Assembly (NCBI GenBank): GCA_949752795.1
Contig: OX457074.1
Coordinates: 30,365,980-30,429,979 of the forward strand
Length of the DNA: 64,000 nt
Origin: Hyperoodon ampullatus
Taxonomy: Eukaryota > Chordata > Mammalia > Artiodactyla > Ziphiidae
Direction of reading: 5' to 3'
Part shown: positions 46,761 through 57,100 of the stretch, piece after piece
Layout: each line of letters begins with the position of its first letter
Position numbering within the stretch: position 1 is the first letter of the stretch
Position numbers and translations under genes: made by a program
Notes under the pieces: generated by a model
What the model saw: only the letters and a program-made list of their open reading frames with translations
The model's database searches: none
What the model was told of the DNA's origin: nothing

Positions 46761-47888
46761 CTGGCGTTGGGGGTGGAGGGAAGCCTGTCTTCCCTTCCTG
46801 TTGGGGCAGTCCCTGCTGTGTTACAGATGAGGAAACCGAGGCTCAGAAGGTGACGTGATGGCTCTGAGGCCTGTGGCAAATGCTGACCTGAGGGGATGTG
46901 GACAGGTTGGCAGTGAGGTTGGTGGGAAAGCCTCACTCAGGTGGAGCCAGAGCTGGGGGAGCCAAGGCTGTGGAGGGAAGCGCTTAGGCCCAGGGCAGCC
47001 TGTGGGAAGGCTGCTGGAGATGCTGAGATTTCAAGGACGCAGGGCAGAGGGACATGTGACAGCACCAATGTGCACAGGGCAGCAGGCAGGAGCCTTCTCA
47101 TCCGAAGCTGTGGCTCAGAGAGGTCAGGTGAGTCCCCCAGGTCACACAGCAAAGCCGGTGACAGAGCCGGACCTGCCGACTCCAAAGCTAGTGTCCTTGC
47201 TCTGGGGACAGAGGGAAAACAGGAGGCCTGAGGCCTTTGATGAACAGCCCAGTCCATTCATTGCTCTCTGGGCCTCAGTTTCCACCTCCATGAAGTGGGG
47301 GGAGAGAGACGAAGGCCTAAAAAGCGCTGCCTGGGCCCCGTCCCCACGTGGCCGACACCTGCTCTCGCGCTGGGTGGGGAAACCAATCAGGAAGGTAGGT
47401 CAGCGGCCAGAGGGGACACTCCCTCCTCCCTGGGCCTCAGTTTCCCCGGCTCGTGGGAGCAAACTGGCTAAATGACAGGTGGGAAACTGGGGGCCACAGT
47501 TAGCACCCACACACATTCTGCTTTACCTCCATGCCTGTCTTTTCCCCCCTTTCCCCTCAAATTTGTATTATGCAAAGCTTAAAGCACACGGGAGGTAGCA
47601 GCCTGGGCCAGCCATGTTCACGCGGAGCCCCTGGGCTCTCTCGCTGGCATAAGCTTTTTCTCTGAACCCTTCAGCATGTGTCCCTGGAGAACAAATACAT
47701 TTTCCTCGTAACCACAACACGATTATCCCACCTGAGAAAAAAGCCATCATGCCACAGACACCTAATACACAGGCCACATTCAAGTACCCCATTAACCCCG
47801 CATGTTTGTTATGGCTGATTTTTTTTTCAAACCAGGATCTGACAAGATTCACATATTCTACTTGGTTTTATCTCTTTTTTCCCACAAT

Positions 47889-48003
47889 TTTTTTTTTGGC
47901 CGCACTGAGAGGCATGTGGGATCTTAGTTCCCCAACCAGGGATCGAACCCGTGCCCCCTGCAGTGGAAGCATGGAGTCCTAGCCACTGGAACGCCAGGCA
48001 AGT
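47889..48003 (-). mobile_element. CHR-type SINE, short old class
   Basis: On plus GGCCGCACTGAGAGGCATG to CGCCAGGCAAGTCCC; minus orientation. Flanked by CCCACAATTTT / CCCCACATTTT. Confidence 0.85.
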
Positions 48004-48040
48004 CCCCACATTTTTAATTTAAAAAAATTTTACTTCTCCA

Positions 48041-48244
48041 GGGCTTCCCTGGTGGCGCAGTGGTTGAGAGTCTGCCTGCTGATGCAGGGGACACGGGTTC
48101 GTGCCCCGGTCCGGGAGGATCCCACATGCCGCGGAGCAGCTGGGCCCATGAGCCATGGCCGCTGAGCCTGCGTGTCCAGAGCCTGTGCTCCGCAGTGGGA
48201 GAGGCCACAACGGTGAGAGACCCGCGTACCGAAAAAAAAAAAAA
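48041..48244 (+). mobile_element. Short-class cetacean CHR SINE
   Basis: Starts GGGCTTCCCTGGTGGCGC and ends CGCGTACCG plus A14. Target duplication TTTACTTCTCCA / TTTACATCTCCA. It landed 40 bases from the previous SINE. Confidence 0.93.
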
Positions 48245-49169
48245 ATTTACATCTCCAGAAGAATGGCCAGAATCCTGCAATGAACATGTAGACGGACGTT
48301 ATCTGCCAGATCCTGTAGACGGACATAATCTGCCAGATCCTCTGTCTCTCTCTGCTAACCATTTAAGAGTAAGCAGCAGCCACGTGTAATTGTGCAGTTA
48401 ATCAGTTGCCATCATTTAAGTATTAGGAGGCCTCACTTCATTTTTTCTTTCCAGCTCTTACTGAAACGTCAGAAGACCCGGCCAGGTTTCCCACGTGAGC
48501 TGTCAGCCCCAGTGGGGGAGGCAGGGCAGGAAGCCCCACTTTGCCACACTCCGCACTGACCCCTTTTGCCTAGCACCCGCCTGCCTTCCCAGTCCCTGCA
48601 CCATAGCAGGCCTGGGCCCACCCCCATTGCACTGTTGACCCCGATCTACCCCAGGAGCCTCAGGGCCTCGGGCCATCTCGGGAGCCTCCTTGGTCAGGCC
48701 TGCCCGGAGGCCCGTCTCGTCCTCCACCTGGAATGTCAGCCCTGGCCTCAGCCTTCCCGGCTCTGAGTCCTGGCTCCACCACCTCCCCCCAGAGGGCTTA
48801 GGAGCCCAGTGCTCTCAGCTCGATGGATCCTGGCTCCTCATGGGGGTGAGAGAGAAAATGAGACTTTGCCCGGGAAGCACCCAGCACACACTCAGTGCAG
48901 TGACAGCCTGGCGCCTGACCCAACGGCCCAGTGACAGGGGCCGCTCAGAGGATCATTGTCTCCTTAAGATGGAAGAGTCGCAGTTGCGACAGAGGCTGTA
49001 TTTAGAAATGACTCAAGTGCCTGACAGTAAAGGGCCGTGGGGCGGGGGGTGCTGCCAGGGCCTTGCCCTCTGCTACTGACGTCATGGTGTCCACTCAGCG
49101 GATGACCACACACTGGGCGGAGGGCGGGTCCTTGGCACGTGCTGGCACCGACCGGGCTGCAGGACCTAT

Positions 49170-50140
49170 GGTTCAGTGACAGGCCTCACTTTGGGTTTAT
49201 ATGCTAACTTTGGGGTTCAAATGGGAAGAAAGAATATACATTTGTATTTACTTGGGTTTATGTGTGGAAAACTGGAAAAATTCATAGCAAGTGAGAATGC
49301 TTCCCTCTGTGAGGCGGGGGAGGATGGGGAAGATGGGAGAGGGAGGTGGAGTGTCCCCTGGGGCTTGTGTATATTTTGTTTTAGTTTTGGAAACATGAAT
49401 ATATTACATAATCAAAAATTAAATATAAGAATATTCTTGAAGAATGATTCTGTGGTTTCCTATATATTAACAAAGGAACTTGCTCACAGTATACTGTTAA
49501 ATGGGAAAAAAGACTACAAAACAGTGAATATGAGTCCACTTGTGCTGGAGGAAACACTCTACCTGTATGTAAAGAGCTCACATGAACAGTTTTGGGGCCT
49601 TATTTGCCGAGTTCCCAGACTCTAGAACCAGGGCACTTGCTCCATACAAGGAAGGAAGGAATGACGTCGCAGGAGGAGAAGCCACCCAGGAGGACACACC
49701 ACCCCAGCCATGGACCTCGGAGGGGCTCGGCCTCCTGGATATTTTCCTGATTATTTGGAAGACTGTAAGTCAGGCCCCTCGTGCATCCACTCAGGCAGGA
49801 AGGACAGGAGAGGCTCTGTCCCAGGGTGGAGGCAGGGAGGGGGGCACTGGGCGGGACGGTGAGCTCCCGGGAGAGGATGTGGGGCTGGTGAGCAGCACAG
49901 GGTCAGGGGTCATAAAAGTGCTTTACAACTGGGTTGTGATGGCAGCTGCATGGGGTACACATTTGTCAAAACTATAAAAAGGGGTAATTTTTGCTATATG
50001 TAAACACTACCTAAAATGTTTTTTAATAAAAGAAAAAAACACAGAAACAAACACCACAGCCACGATGGGTACGCTGGGCTTCATTTTATAATTCTCTCTA
50101 CTTACATATGTGTTTGAAATTTTCCAATATTAAAAAACAA
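49170..50140 (+). mobile_element. Old L1 3'-end remnants
   Basis: A/T-rich pieces with L1 3'-end phrases (ACAGTATACTGTTAAATGGG, CACATTTGTCAAAACTAT, TTTGAAATTTTCCAATATT), separated by GC-rich unique sequence (49620-49890). Confidence 0.5.
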
Positions 50141-50149
50141 ACAAACAAA

Positions 50150-50570
50150 AAACCTAAGATCCCTGGTCCGCTCAGAACCCTCCCACGGCCCCTCCTGGCT
50201 CAGAATAAAAGCTGAAGACGCCACGTGGCCTCAGCTCTTTAAATCCACCCCAGGGTCTTTGCACTGGCTGTTCTCTCTGCCTGGACCAGGCTCCCTCACC
50301 TCCTTCAAGTCTTTCATTAAAAAAGCCCGGTTGTAGAGGTCTGTCCTCGATACCCCCTCTGAAACCTCTCCAAAGGCACCTCCTCCCCTCCCCGGCACTG
50401 AGTCTCCCTGGGCCCTTGACTCAGTGAGACGGACCACGGATTTATTCCCTTCTTGGTGCCTCTCCCTCCCCTAGAATGTCAGCTCCTGAAGGGCAAGGAG
50501 TTTGGTCTGTTCACTGGATGCCCCTAGAATAGTGACTGGCACATAGTAGGTGCTCAATAAATATTTGCTA
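50150..50570 (+). mobile_element. L2 3'-end remnant
   Basis: CAGAATAAAAGCTGAAGAC, GGTCTTTGCACTGGCTGTTC, CACCTCCTTCAAGTCTTTC and CTGGCACATAGTAGGTGCTC in L2 order. Confidence 0.75.
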
Positions 50571-51381
50571 AATGAATTAATGGCTGACCGAATAAATGAT
50601 ACCCTATATACAATACATGGGACCCGGTCTCCGTGTGGCCCCACCAAGCCTTGGCCATTGGGGCTTTCATGACCCAGGGCCCATCTCCCCAGGACTGCTG
50701 GGACCCAGCTTTGCTTTCTAACTTTGGGGGGGTCACAGGTTCATTCAGGAGCCCCTCCCCAAGGCTCCTCCGTGACCAGCATGCTTTGGTGTTGAAAGAT
50801 AGAGGCAAGTCTTTTCAACTCTGTAAAGCCTGATTGCTTGCTTTACTCTTTGATTGATCCACTGCCTGTTCCACAAAGGATTTCCGCAAGGTTTAAAGAC
50901 CCCAACAAGATAATAGACATTTAAAACTAGGACAGAAAGAAGGGAATCAAAAACAGGGAGGATCCTGGGCTCTTATGGTGGACCTGGTGTGCCCTCGGCC
51001 CTGCCAGGAATCTCCCCTGGACCCAGGAGGGCTGAGGAGCTTCGATGAGGGCCTTCCAAGGGAGGTGAGCTTGGACAGCAGCGCATGCAAAGGCCCAGCA
51101 TGGGAAACAGCATAGCCAGTTGATGGAATTTCCAGAAACTTGTTCTGGCTTCCCCACACCGCTCAAGTTCTTTGGAGACAAAGAAATCACCTGAGACACA
51201 CACAAGGTTACGTCTTGCTCAGGATTGCAGCCAGCCCTGACTCAGCTCAAGTCAAGACCCCCTCTGACCCCAGGATCCTTTTCTATCTCCTTGTATGTGA
51301 TGACTCACTCCTCAGCCTTGTTTTGTTTCCAAACTCTGTGACACAACACACACTTTTTTTTTTAATCTGCTAGGATAGGAT

Positions 51382-52115
51382 ATTCTCAATAAATATATCT
51401 GACAAAGGACTAATAACCAGACAATAAAAAGAACTCCAAAAAAAAAAAACCTAAACAAACTTAAACAGGCACTTCACAAAAGTAGATATCCAAACGGTCA
51501 AGGAGTGGATGAAAAAGGTTCAACGTCATGGGTCATCAGGTGAATGCAAACTTAAGCCAGTGAGCGACGACTTCACACTCATCAGACGGCTAGAACTAAA
51601 GGGACTGACAGCACCAAACGTAACTCTCAAAATTGTTGGCAGGAGTGTAAAAATGGTACAACCACTTTGGAAAAAGGCCTGGCAAGTCCTCATAAAACTC
51701 AAGGTACACTGACTATAAGACACAGCCACCTGCAAGGAGCACCATGCTCAAGAATGTCCACAGTACATTTATTCATAACAGTCAAAATCCAAAAACAACC
51801 CAAAGGCCCATCAACAGCAGGCGGATAAATTGTGGAATATGTATACGATGGAATACCATTCGGTGATGAAAAAGATACAACCACCAGGATTAACCTCACA
51901 CATAAAATGTTGAAAAAAAGAAACTAGACCCTGAAAGTGCATACTATATGATGCTGTTTACATGAAGTTCTAGGAAAAGCAAATTAGTCAAGTGGTGGGG
52001 CACTGGCTGGAAGGGGGAAATACAAGGGTCGGGTATCTGGTACTGGGCAGTGGTCAGGTGGGAGAGACGTCATGCTTACACCTTCATTACCGAACGAGTA
52101 AAACCTGCAGTCACC
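51382..52115 (+). mobile_element. Old L1 3' portion
   Basis: Sequence such as ACAAAGGACTAATAACCAGA, ACAGGCACTTCACAAAAG, GGATAAATTGTGGAATATG and ATGGAATACCATTCGGTGATG is typical of an L1 ORF2 end and 3'UTR. Diverged, no open frame. Confidence 0.8.
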
Positions 52116-52500
52116 TGACTCGGTGGGCTGCTTCTGATCTGAGCAAAGCTGGGGGGTGGGGGGGAGGGATTGTCCAGTCCCCTTTCAAAAAAGTAGTCTG
52201 GTCCTCACACCCCCAGTCCTGTGTGTCCTCAAGCAAGTCCCTGGACCTCTTGGGACTCAGTCCTCCCCCCCCGCCCCCACTTGAGTGGCTCCAGGCATCT
52301 CCAAGGCGCTTCCCGCGCTGCTGCCTCTGGGGTAGAGGTGGCATTTCACCGGATCCAAAGCAAGCAAGGTGACCTCGCAGGTCTCCCCGGGCCCCTGTCC
52401 TCCCGGTGACAAGGGGTTAAGCGCACCTACTTCCCAAGCTTCGCTGGGGCTTTGCTGAGCGCAGGCACACAGCAAGCGCTTAATAAGTGGTGGGTGCGAG

Positions 52501-52811
52501 GAACTTCCCTGCTGGCACAGTGGTTAAGAATCTGCCTGCCTAATGCAGGGGACACGGGTTCAAGCCCTGGTCCGGGAAGATCCCACTTGCCGCGGAGCAA
52601 CTAAGCCCGTGCACTACAACTACTGAGACTGTGCGCCGCAACTACTGAAGCCCGCGTGCCTAGAGCCCATGCTCCGCAGCAAGAGAAGCCACCGCAATGA
52701 GAAACCGCGCACCCCAAAAGTAGCCCCCGCTCGCCACAACTATAGAAAGCCCGCGAGCAGCAACGAAGACCCAAAGCGGCCAAAACTAAATAAATTTAAA
52801 AAAAAAAAAAA
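52501..52811 (+). mobile_element. Long CHR-type SINE near NATD1
   Basis: Long-class body with CAACTACTGAAGCCCGCG and a poly(A) tail. Flanked by a 15-base duplication AGTGGTGGGTGCGAG (52486-52500; one mismatch at 52812-52826). Confidence 0.95.
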
Positions 52812-52866
52812 AGTGGTGGCTGCGAGGGGACGGTGAGAATTGACCTACAGGTCGTCACGTGTCTTT

Positions 52867-53077
52867 TTTTTTTTTTTTTTTTTTTTTTGCGGTACGCGGG
52901 CCTCTCACTGTTGTGGCCTCTCCCGTTGCGGAGCACAGGCTCCGGACGCGCAGGCTCAGCGGCCATGGCTCACGGGCCCAGACGCTCCGCATGTGGAATT
53001 TTCCCGGACCGGGGCACGAACCCGTGTCCCCTCCATCGGCAGGCGGACTCTCAACCACTGCGCCGCCAGGGAAGCCC
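52867..53077 (-). mobile_element. Short-class cetacean CHR SINE just upstream of the NATD1 promoter
   Basis: Near-consensus copy with about 22 T on plus (its poly(A)). The target duplication CGTCACGTGTCTTT (52853-52866 and 53078-53091) contains a CACGTG E-box, so the insertion doubled that site. The promoter-proximal end lies about 320 bases from the NATD1 ATG. Confidence 0.95.
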
Positions 53078-53094
53078 CGTCACGTGTCTTTGAG

Positions 53095-53720
53095 AAGGGG
53101 TCCGTGGGGGCCCCAGAGTCTCCTGCCAGCTGAGGCCAGAGGCCCAAGGGCCCAGGCGCGAAACTGTGAGCGGCGCGGCGCCTTTAAGAGCCAAACGGAA
53201 TGCACCAAAACAGAGCGGCCGCGCGCTCACTGGCCGCGCGCTGCACGTGACCGCACAGCTGATTTCCTGCCCCCCCTTTTTGTTGCTGCCGCCGCCGAGT
53301 GTCAGTTTCTGCGCCGCCGCCTGCGGTCGGCCCACGGAACGGGTCCGCGTGCCTCTCGCGGAGCCCGCCGCGCGCCCGCAGCCCGGGTCCCAGCGCCCAT
53401 GGCGCACTCGCCGGCCGCCGTGGCGCCGGGAGCGCCGGAGCAGGGCTGCCCCATCCGCGTGGAGCACGACCGTAGGCGCCGCCAGTTCACCGTCCGGCTC
53501 AACGGTAACACGGGGCCCGGCCCGCCCCCGCCTTTTGTCTGCGCGCCGCGGGGCTGGGGGCGCGCTCGCGGGCCGGGTGGAGGCGGGCTGCCGGGAGAGT
53601 CGAGCCCGCGCCGGGCGCCCGGGGTGGAGAGGGCCCCGGGGAGGCGGAGGCAGGCGCCAGGCAGCTCCGATCCCGCCTCGGCCCCGGGGAACCCGCACCT
53701 GCTTGGCCTGGCTGTTTTCC
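53095..53720 (+). promoter_or_regulatory. NATD1: NATD1 CpG-island promoter and 5'UTR
   Basis: A CpG-dense block around exon 1. Upstream of the ATG it contains CCTTTAAGAG (about 53171-53180, weak TATA-like), an E-box CACGTG (53244-53249) and GC-rich GCCGCCGCC runs. A second CACGTG lies at 53081-53086 at the edge of the SINE. The exact start site is unknown. Confidence 0.7.
53399..53504 (+). CDS. NATD1: NATD1 coding exon 1 (residues 1-36)
   Basis: The ATG at 53399-53401 sits in a good context (GCGCCCATGG). The exon encodes an Ala/Pro-rich N-terminus and [17 protein letters not shown], ending one base into Gly36 before a GTAACA donor. Confidence 0.96.
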
Positions 53721-54108
53721 GGGCTGCTGCCGAGGTCCTGGGGATAGTGGTGAGCCACCACCTCCCCTTTCCTCGGTGTTCAATGGCTTCTGGCTGCCCC
53801 TGGGAACCTTAGCTTTTCTGCACCAAGGGGATTGGAAGAATCCTCTGGGCCGACCCGGGGCTAACAGACAGAGGGACTTCTGCCTGGGAGGGGCGGGGGG
53901 TGTAGAGGGATGGTGTCGCCATCAGACCCCAGAGGCTCTGGGACTTTGGCTAAGTTGCCTCATCTCTGTGCGCGCCAGTTTCTCCGTCTCTACAATTGGG
54001 TACACCAGCGCATAACTCCTGGCTGGTGGTAAGGACCAGATGCCCCAGTAAGAGTAAGGTTCAGAACAGCGCCTGCGGCAGGTAGTAAATGTTAGTGAAC
54101 ATTGACTG

Positions 54109-54165
<57 letters not shown>

Positions 54166-57100
54166 TTGGCCCAGAGGCGCAGCGTGCGGGATCTTAGTTC
54201 CCCCACCAGGGATGGAACGCGTGCCCCCTGAAGTGGAAGCACTGGAAGTGCAGAGTCTTAACCACTGGACCGCCAGGAAAGTCCCTGGGCATTACTTTTA
54301 AACCAGAAGCAAAGTCAAGTCCTCATTTCCTTTAAAGAAAGCTTCCACCACTTACTAGCCCGCACTCCCTCCGCCTAAGAGGTCTGGGGGTGGAAAGTGG
54401 AATTATGAAATGGAGGAGTGAACTTTCATCCCTGTGTCCCACCACTTCTGCCTTAATAACTTTTTCTTCCCTCCCAGCTGGGCCCCCTGTGGCAGTGTCC
54501 AAGCTGGAAGGGCCCTTATGGGCCGCTGTGCCCATTTCTGAGGAGGGAAGGGGCAGGCTTCCTGAGGTGGGGGGGATGTGCAGAGCCCGGATGGGGTCCT
54601 ACCTGGGCCCACTCCTCCCACCTGCACTTGGACAGCCGGGAGGGGCTGGGGCCTGGGGCGCGGACCCTCCTCAGAACCCCCCTTTGGGCTGTGCTGTGCA
54701 TTGAGCACATCCCTGTCACAACATCCTTGTGACCTGGGCATCACCACCGCAGCTCAGGGGAGTAAGCCGAGGCCGGCGCAGGGGAGGAGCGCAGGCCGGA
54801 ACTCAAACACGCGTCTTTCCACCTGGAGGCATGTACTTCCACCGCCATGCTGCCTGCAGTGGCCCGGCTGGCTGGCCGGCCGTGACTCTCCGGGCCCCGC
54901 TGCTCTCGTTGGACGAGGCCCCATGGCTTTTCAAATCCTCTTTCTGAGGCTCCAGAGAGGGCTTAGATTCCTTTGGGGGGGCTCAGGAGGCCCTAGACAC
55001 TCAGAGAAAGAAGAAAAAGGGAATGTTTGGGGTTTTCCTTCTTTCTTTCCCTAGTGAGTACAGCCAAAGGACACCCCTCTAGACTTGGCTGAGGTCAGAG
55101 CTGGACGTGACCAGCCATCTTTCTAAACTTGCCCCTCTGTTGCCTACTGCTCAGATGGCTAACTGTAGAGTGGACCGGGATGTCCAGCCAAGCCCAGGAG
55201 TAGCTCCTCACCAGCCCGCGAGGTGGGGGCTGTGCAGCCAGGCCGGACCTAGTCTGGGTGTATATAGGGGGCGGGGAGTCATCTGTGCCCAAGCCCCCAC
55301 CCCACCCCAGCTGGGGAGGGGAACGGCCTGCCGTGGTGTCTCCTGACCTGCAGGCAGGCCCCGGAGGCCAGCTCACTGCGCCCAGTGAGAGATGTGGACA
55401 CTGAGGCCGAGAGGCAGAGCGGCCCTGGGGCTCCAGGTGCAGGTGTGTACCGGCCATCCCCCAGCAGGCTCCAGGTCTGGGAAGGGAAGAGGTTTGAGCA
55501 GCTGTGTGCATGCAGTCCTCAGGAGGCCCCACGCAGGCGGAGTCGTTTTATCCTCAGCCTTGTTGGTGGGGGGTGGCGGTGTTGTCTGAACTGCTCTGCC
55601 CATTTTACAGAGGAGGAAGCTGAGGCAGGGAAAGTGACTGACCTGCCCAGGGGCTTGCACCTTGGAGGTAGAAGAACTAGGATTCATTCCACAAGTGTTT
55701 ATTGAACACCTACTATGTGTTGCGAAACGTTGTTGTAGGTGCTGGGGGCTCCTGGGACCGACCGTCTGGGGGGCAGTGGACGATAAGGTGTAGAGCATCC
55801 TAGAGAGCAAGACTGGTGAGAAATAAGGTTGGGTGTCAGGAAAGGGCTCTTTGTTTGTTTGTTTGTTTCGGCTGCGCTGCGCGTCATGTGGGATCTTAGT
55901 TCCCTGACTAGGGATCCAACCCGTGGCCCCTGCATTGGAAGCGCAGAGTCTTAACCATTGGACCACCAGGGAGGTCTCAAGGGCTGTTGTTTAGAGTCAG
56001 GTGTCTGGGAGGGCCGCCCTGGGAAGGAGGCAAGGAAGCGAGCTACAGTGGGAACGGCAATCCATGTGGAAGGGGAGGCAAGTGCAAAGGCCCTAGGATG
56101 CCTGGTGTGTATCGGGAGCGGCAGGGACGGGAGGACGGAGAGGCTGCATAGCAGAGGAAGTCAAGAGGTCTTGGGGGCAGGTGGTGCGGGACCGTGGAAG
56201 GCATTGTGAGGACTTGACTCCGGGTGAGGTGGGTGCCTGGGAGGGTCCTGAGCAGAGGGCGGGTGGGATGTCCTGGGCTCCCTCTGGCTGCTCTGGGGCA
56301 AGACAGGAACAAGGATGGCTACTGCTCTGGAGCAGGCGGTGTGAGAGGAGGGGAGAGATCCCAGCTCCTGGATGGTTGCTGAAAGAAGCGTGGATGGGTC
56401 TTGCTGATGTGGGCTGTGAGAGAACGCAGGTGCCCAGGCTTGTCTGGTCCCCAGATCCAGGGTCTGGAAAGCTAGCTTGTATCACCATTTCATCAGTGGG
56501 GAAACCTCAAAGCCAGAACTGAGCTCCCACCCCTGGGCGGCCCCACCCTTGGCCTTTGCTTTCCCCTCTCAGCCAGCGCCGAGTGTCCCATTTGCTCCAA
56601 GAAGCGTCATTTGGGGGTCCTGGAACCCAGCGCCTTCCACATCCTCCCCAGCCCCCACTTTGCAGATGGGAAGACTGAGGCCCTGGGGGCAGCAGGGCTG
56701 AAAGCGCAGCAGAGGCCTCCTACATTCAGATCCCAGTTCCCGGGCAGGAGGCCCCAGCTCGAGCCACGTTGTGCCCCCAGGGCACCCTCATGCCCTTCTC
56801 GTCCTGGGATGCATGCTAGAGCGGGTCCCTGGGCAGGGTGCCTGGGGGGTGGGGATGGGACCAGCTGGGCCTGTGGGTGGGCTTCCTGGGCGGCCCTCAG
56901 GGTCTGCCCTCTCACGCTTCCCAGCTCTGAGCCACCAGCACGTGGCCCCTGCAGGTGGAGATGCCCAGAGAAGCCAGGCGCTGCTGCCCGCCCTGGGCTC
57001 CCTCGCCCACTTGTCCTTGGCCAGCTACCTCCCAGAGGGCGCAGAGGGCCTGGGTTCTGGCTTTGCCTCTGCCTCAGCCTCATCGTCTGTATAACAGGCG

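Larger units (their letters stand above)
40900..52480. other. Intergenic DNA between MAP2K3 and NATD1, part 2
   Basis: No gene recognised. Repeat-rich: long SINE (41572, minus), MIRs (43440, 44680), short SINEs (45028 minus, 47889 minus, 48041 plus), nested L1s (45735-46760), further L1/L2 remnants (49170-50570, 51382-52115). 41960-42070 is A/T-rich. 42080-43440 and 46860-47500 are unique without signs of coding. Confidence 0.7.

Noticed and set aside
52859..53812. 317-codon open frame across the NATD1 start
   Set aside because: Begins in SINE sequence, in a frame that meets NATD1 exon 1 by chance and continues past its donor. The NATD1 ATG at 53399 fits the conserved protein.
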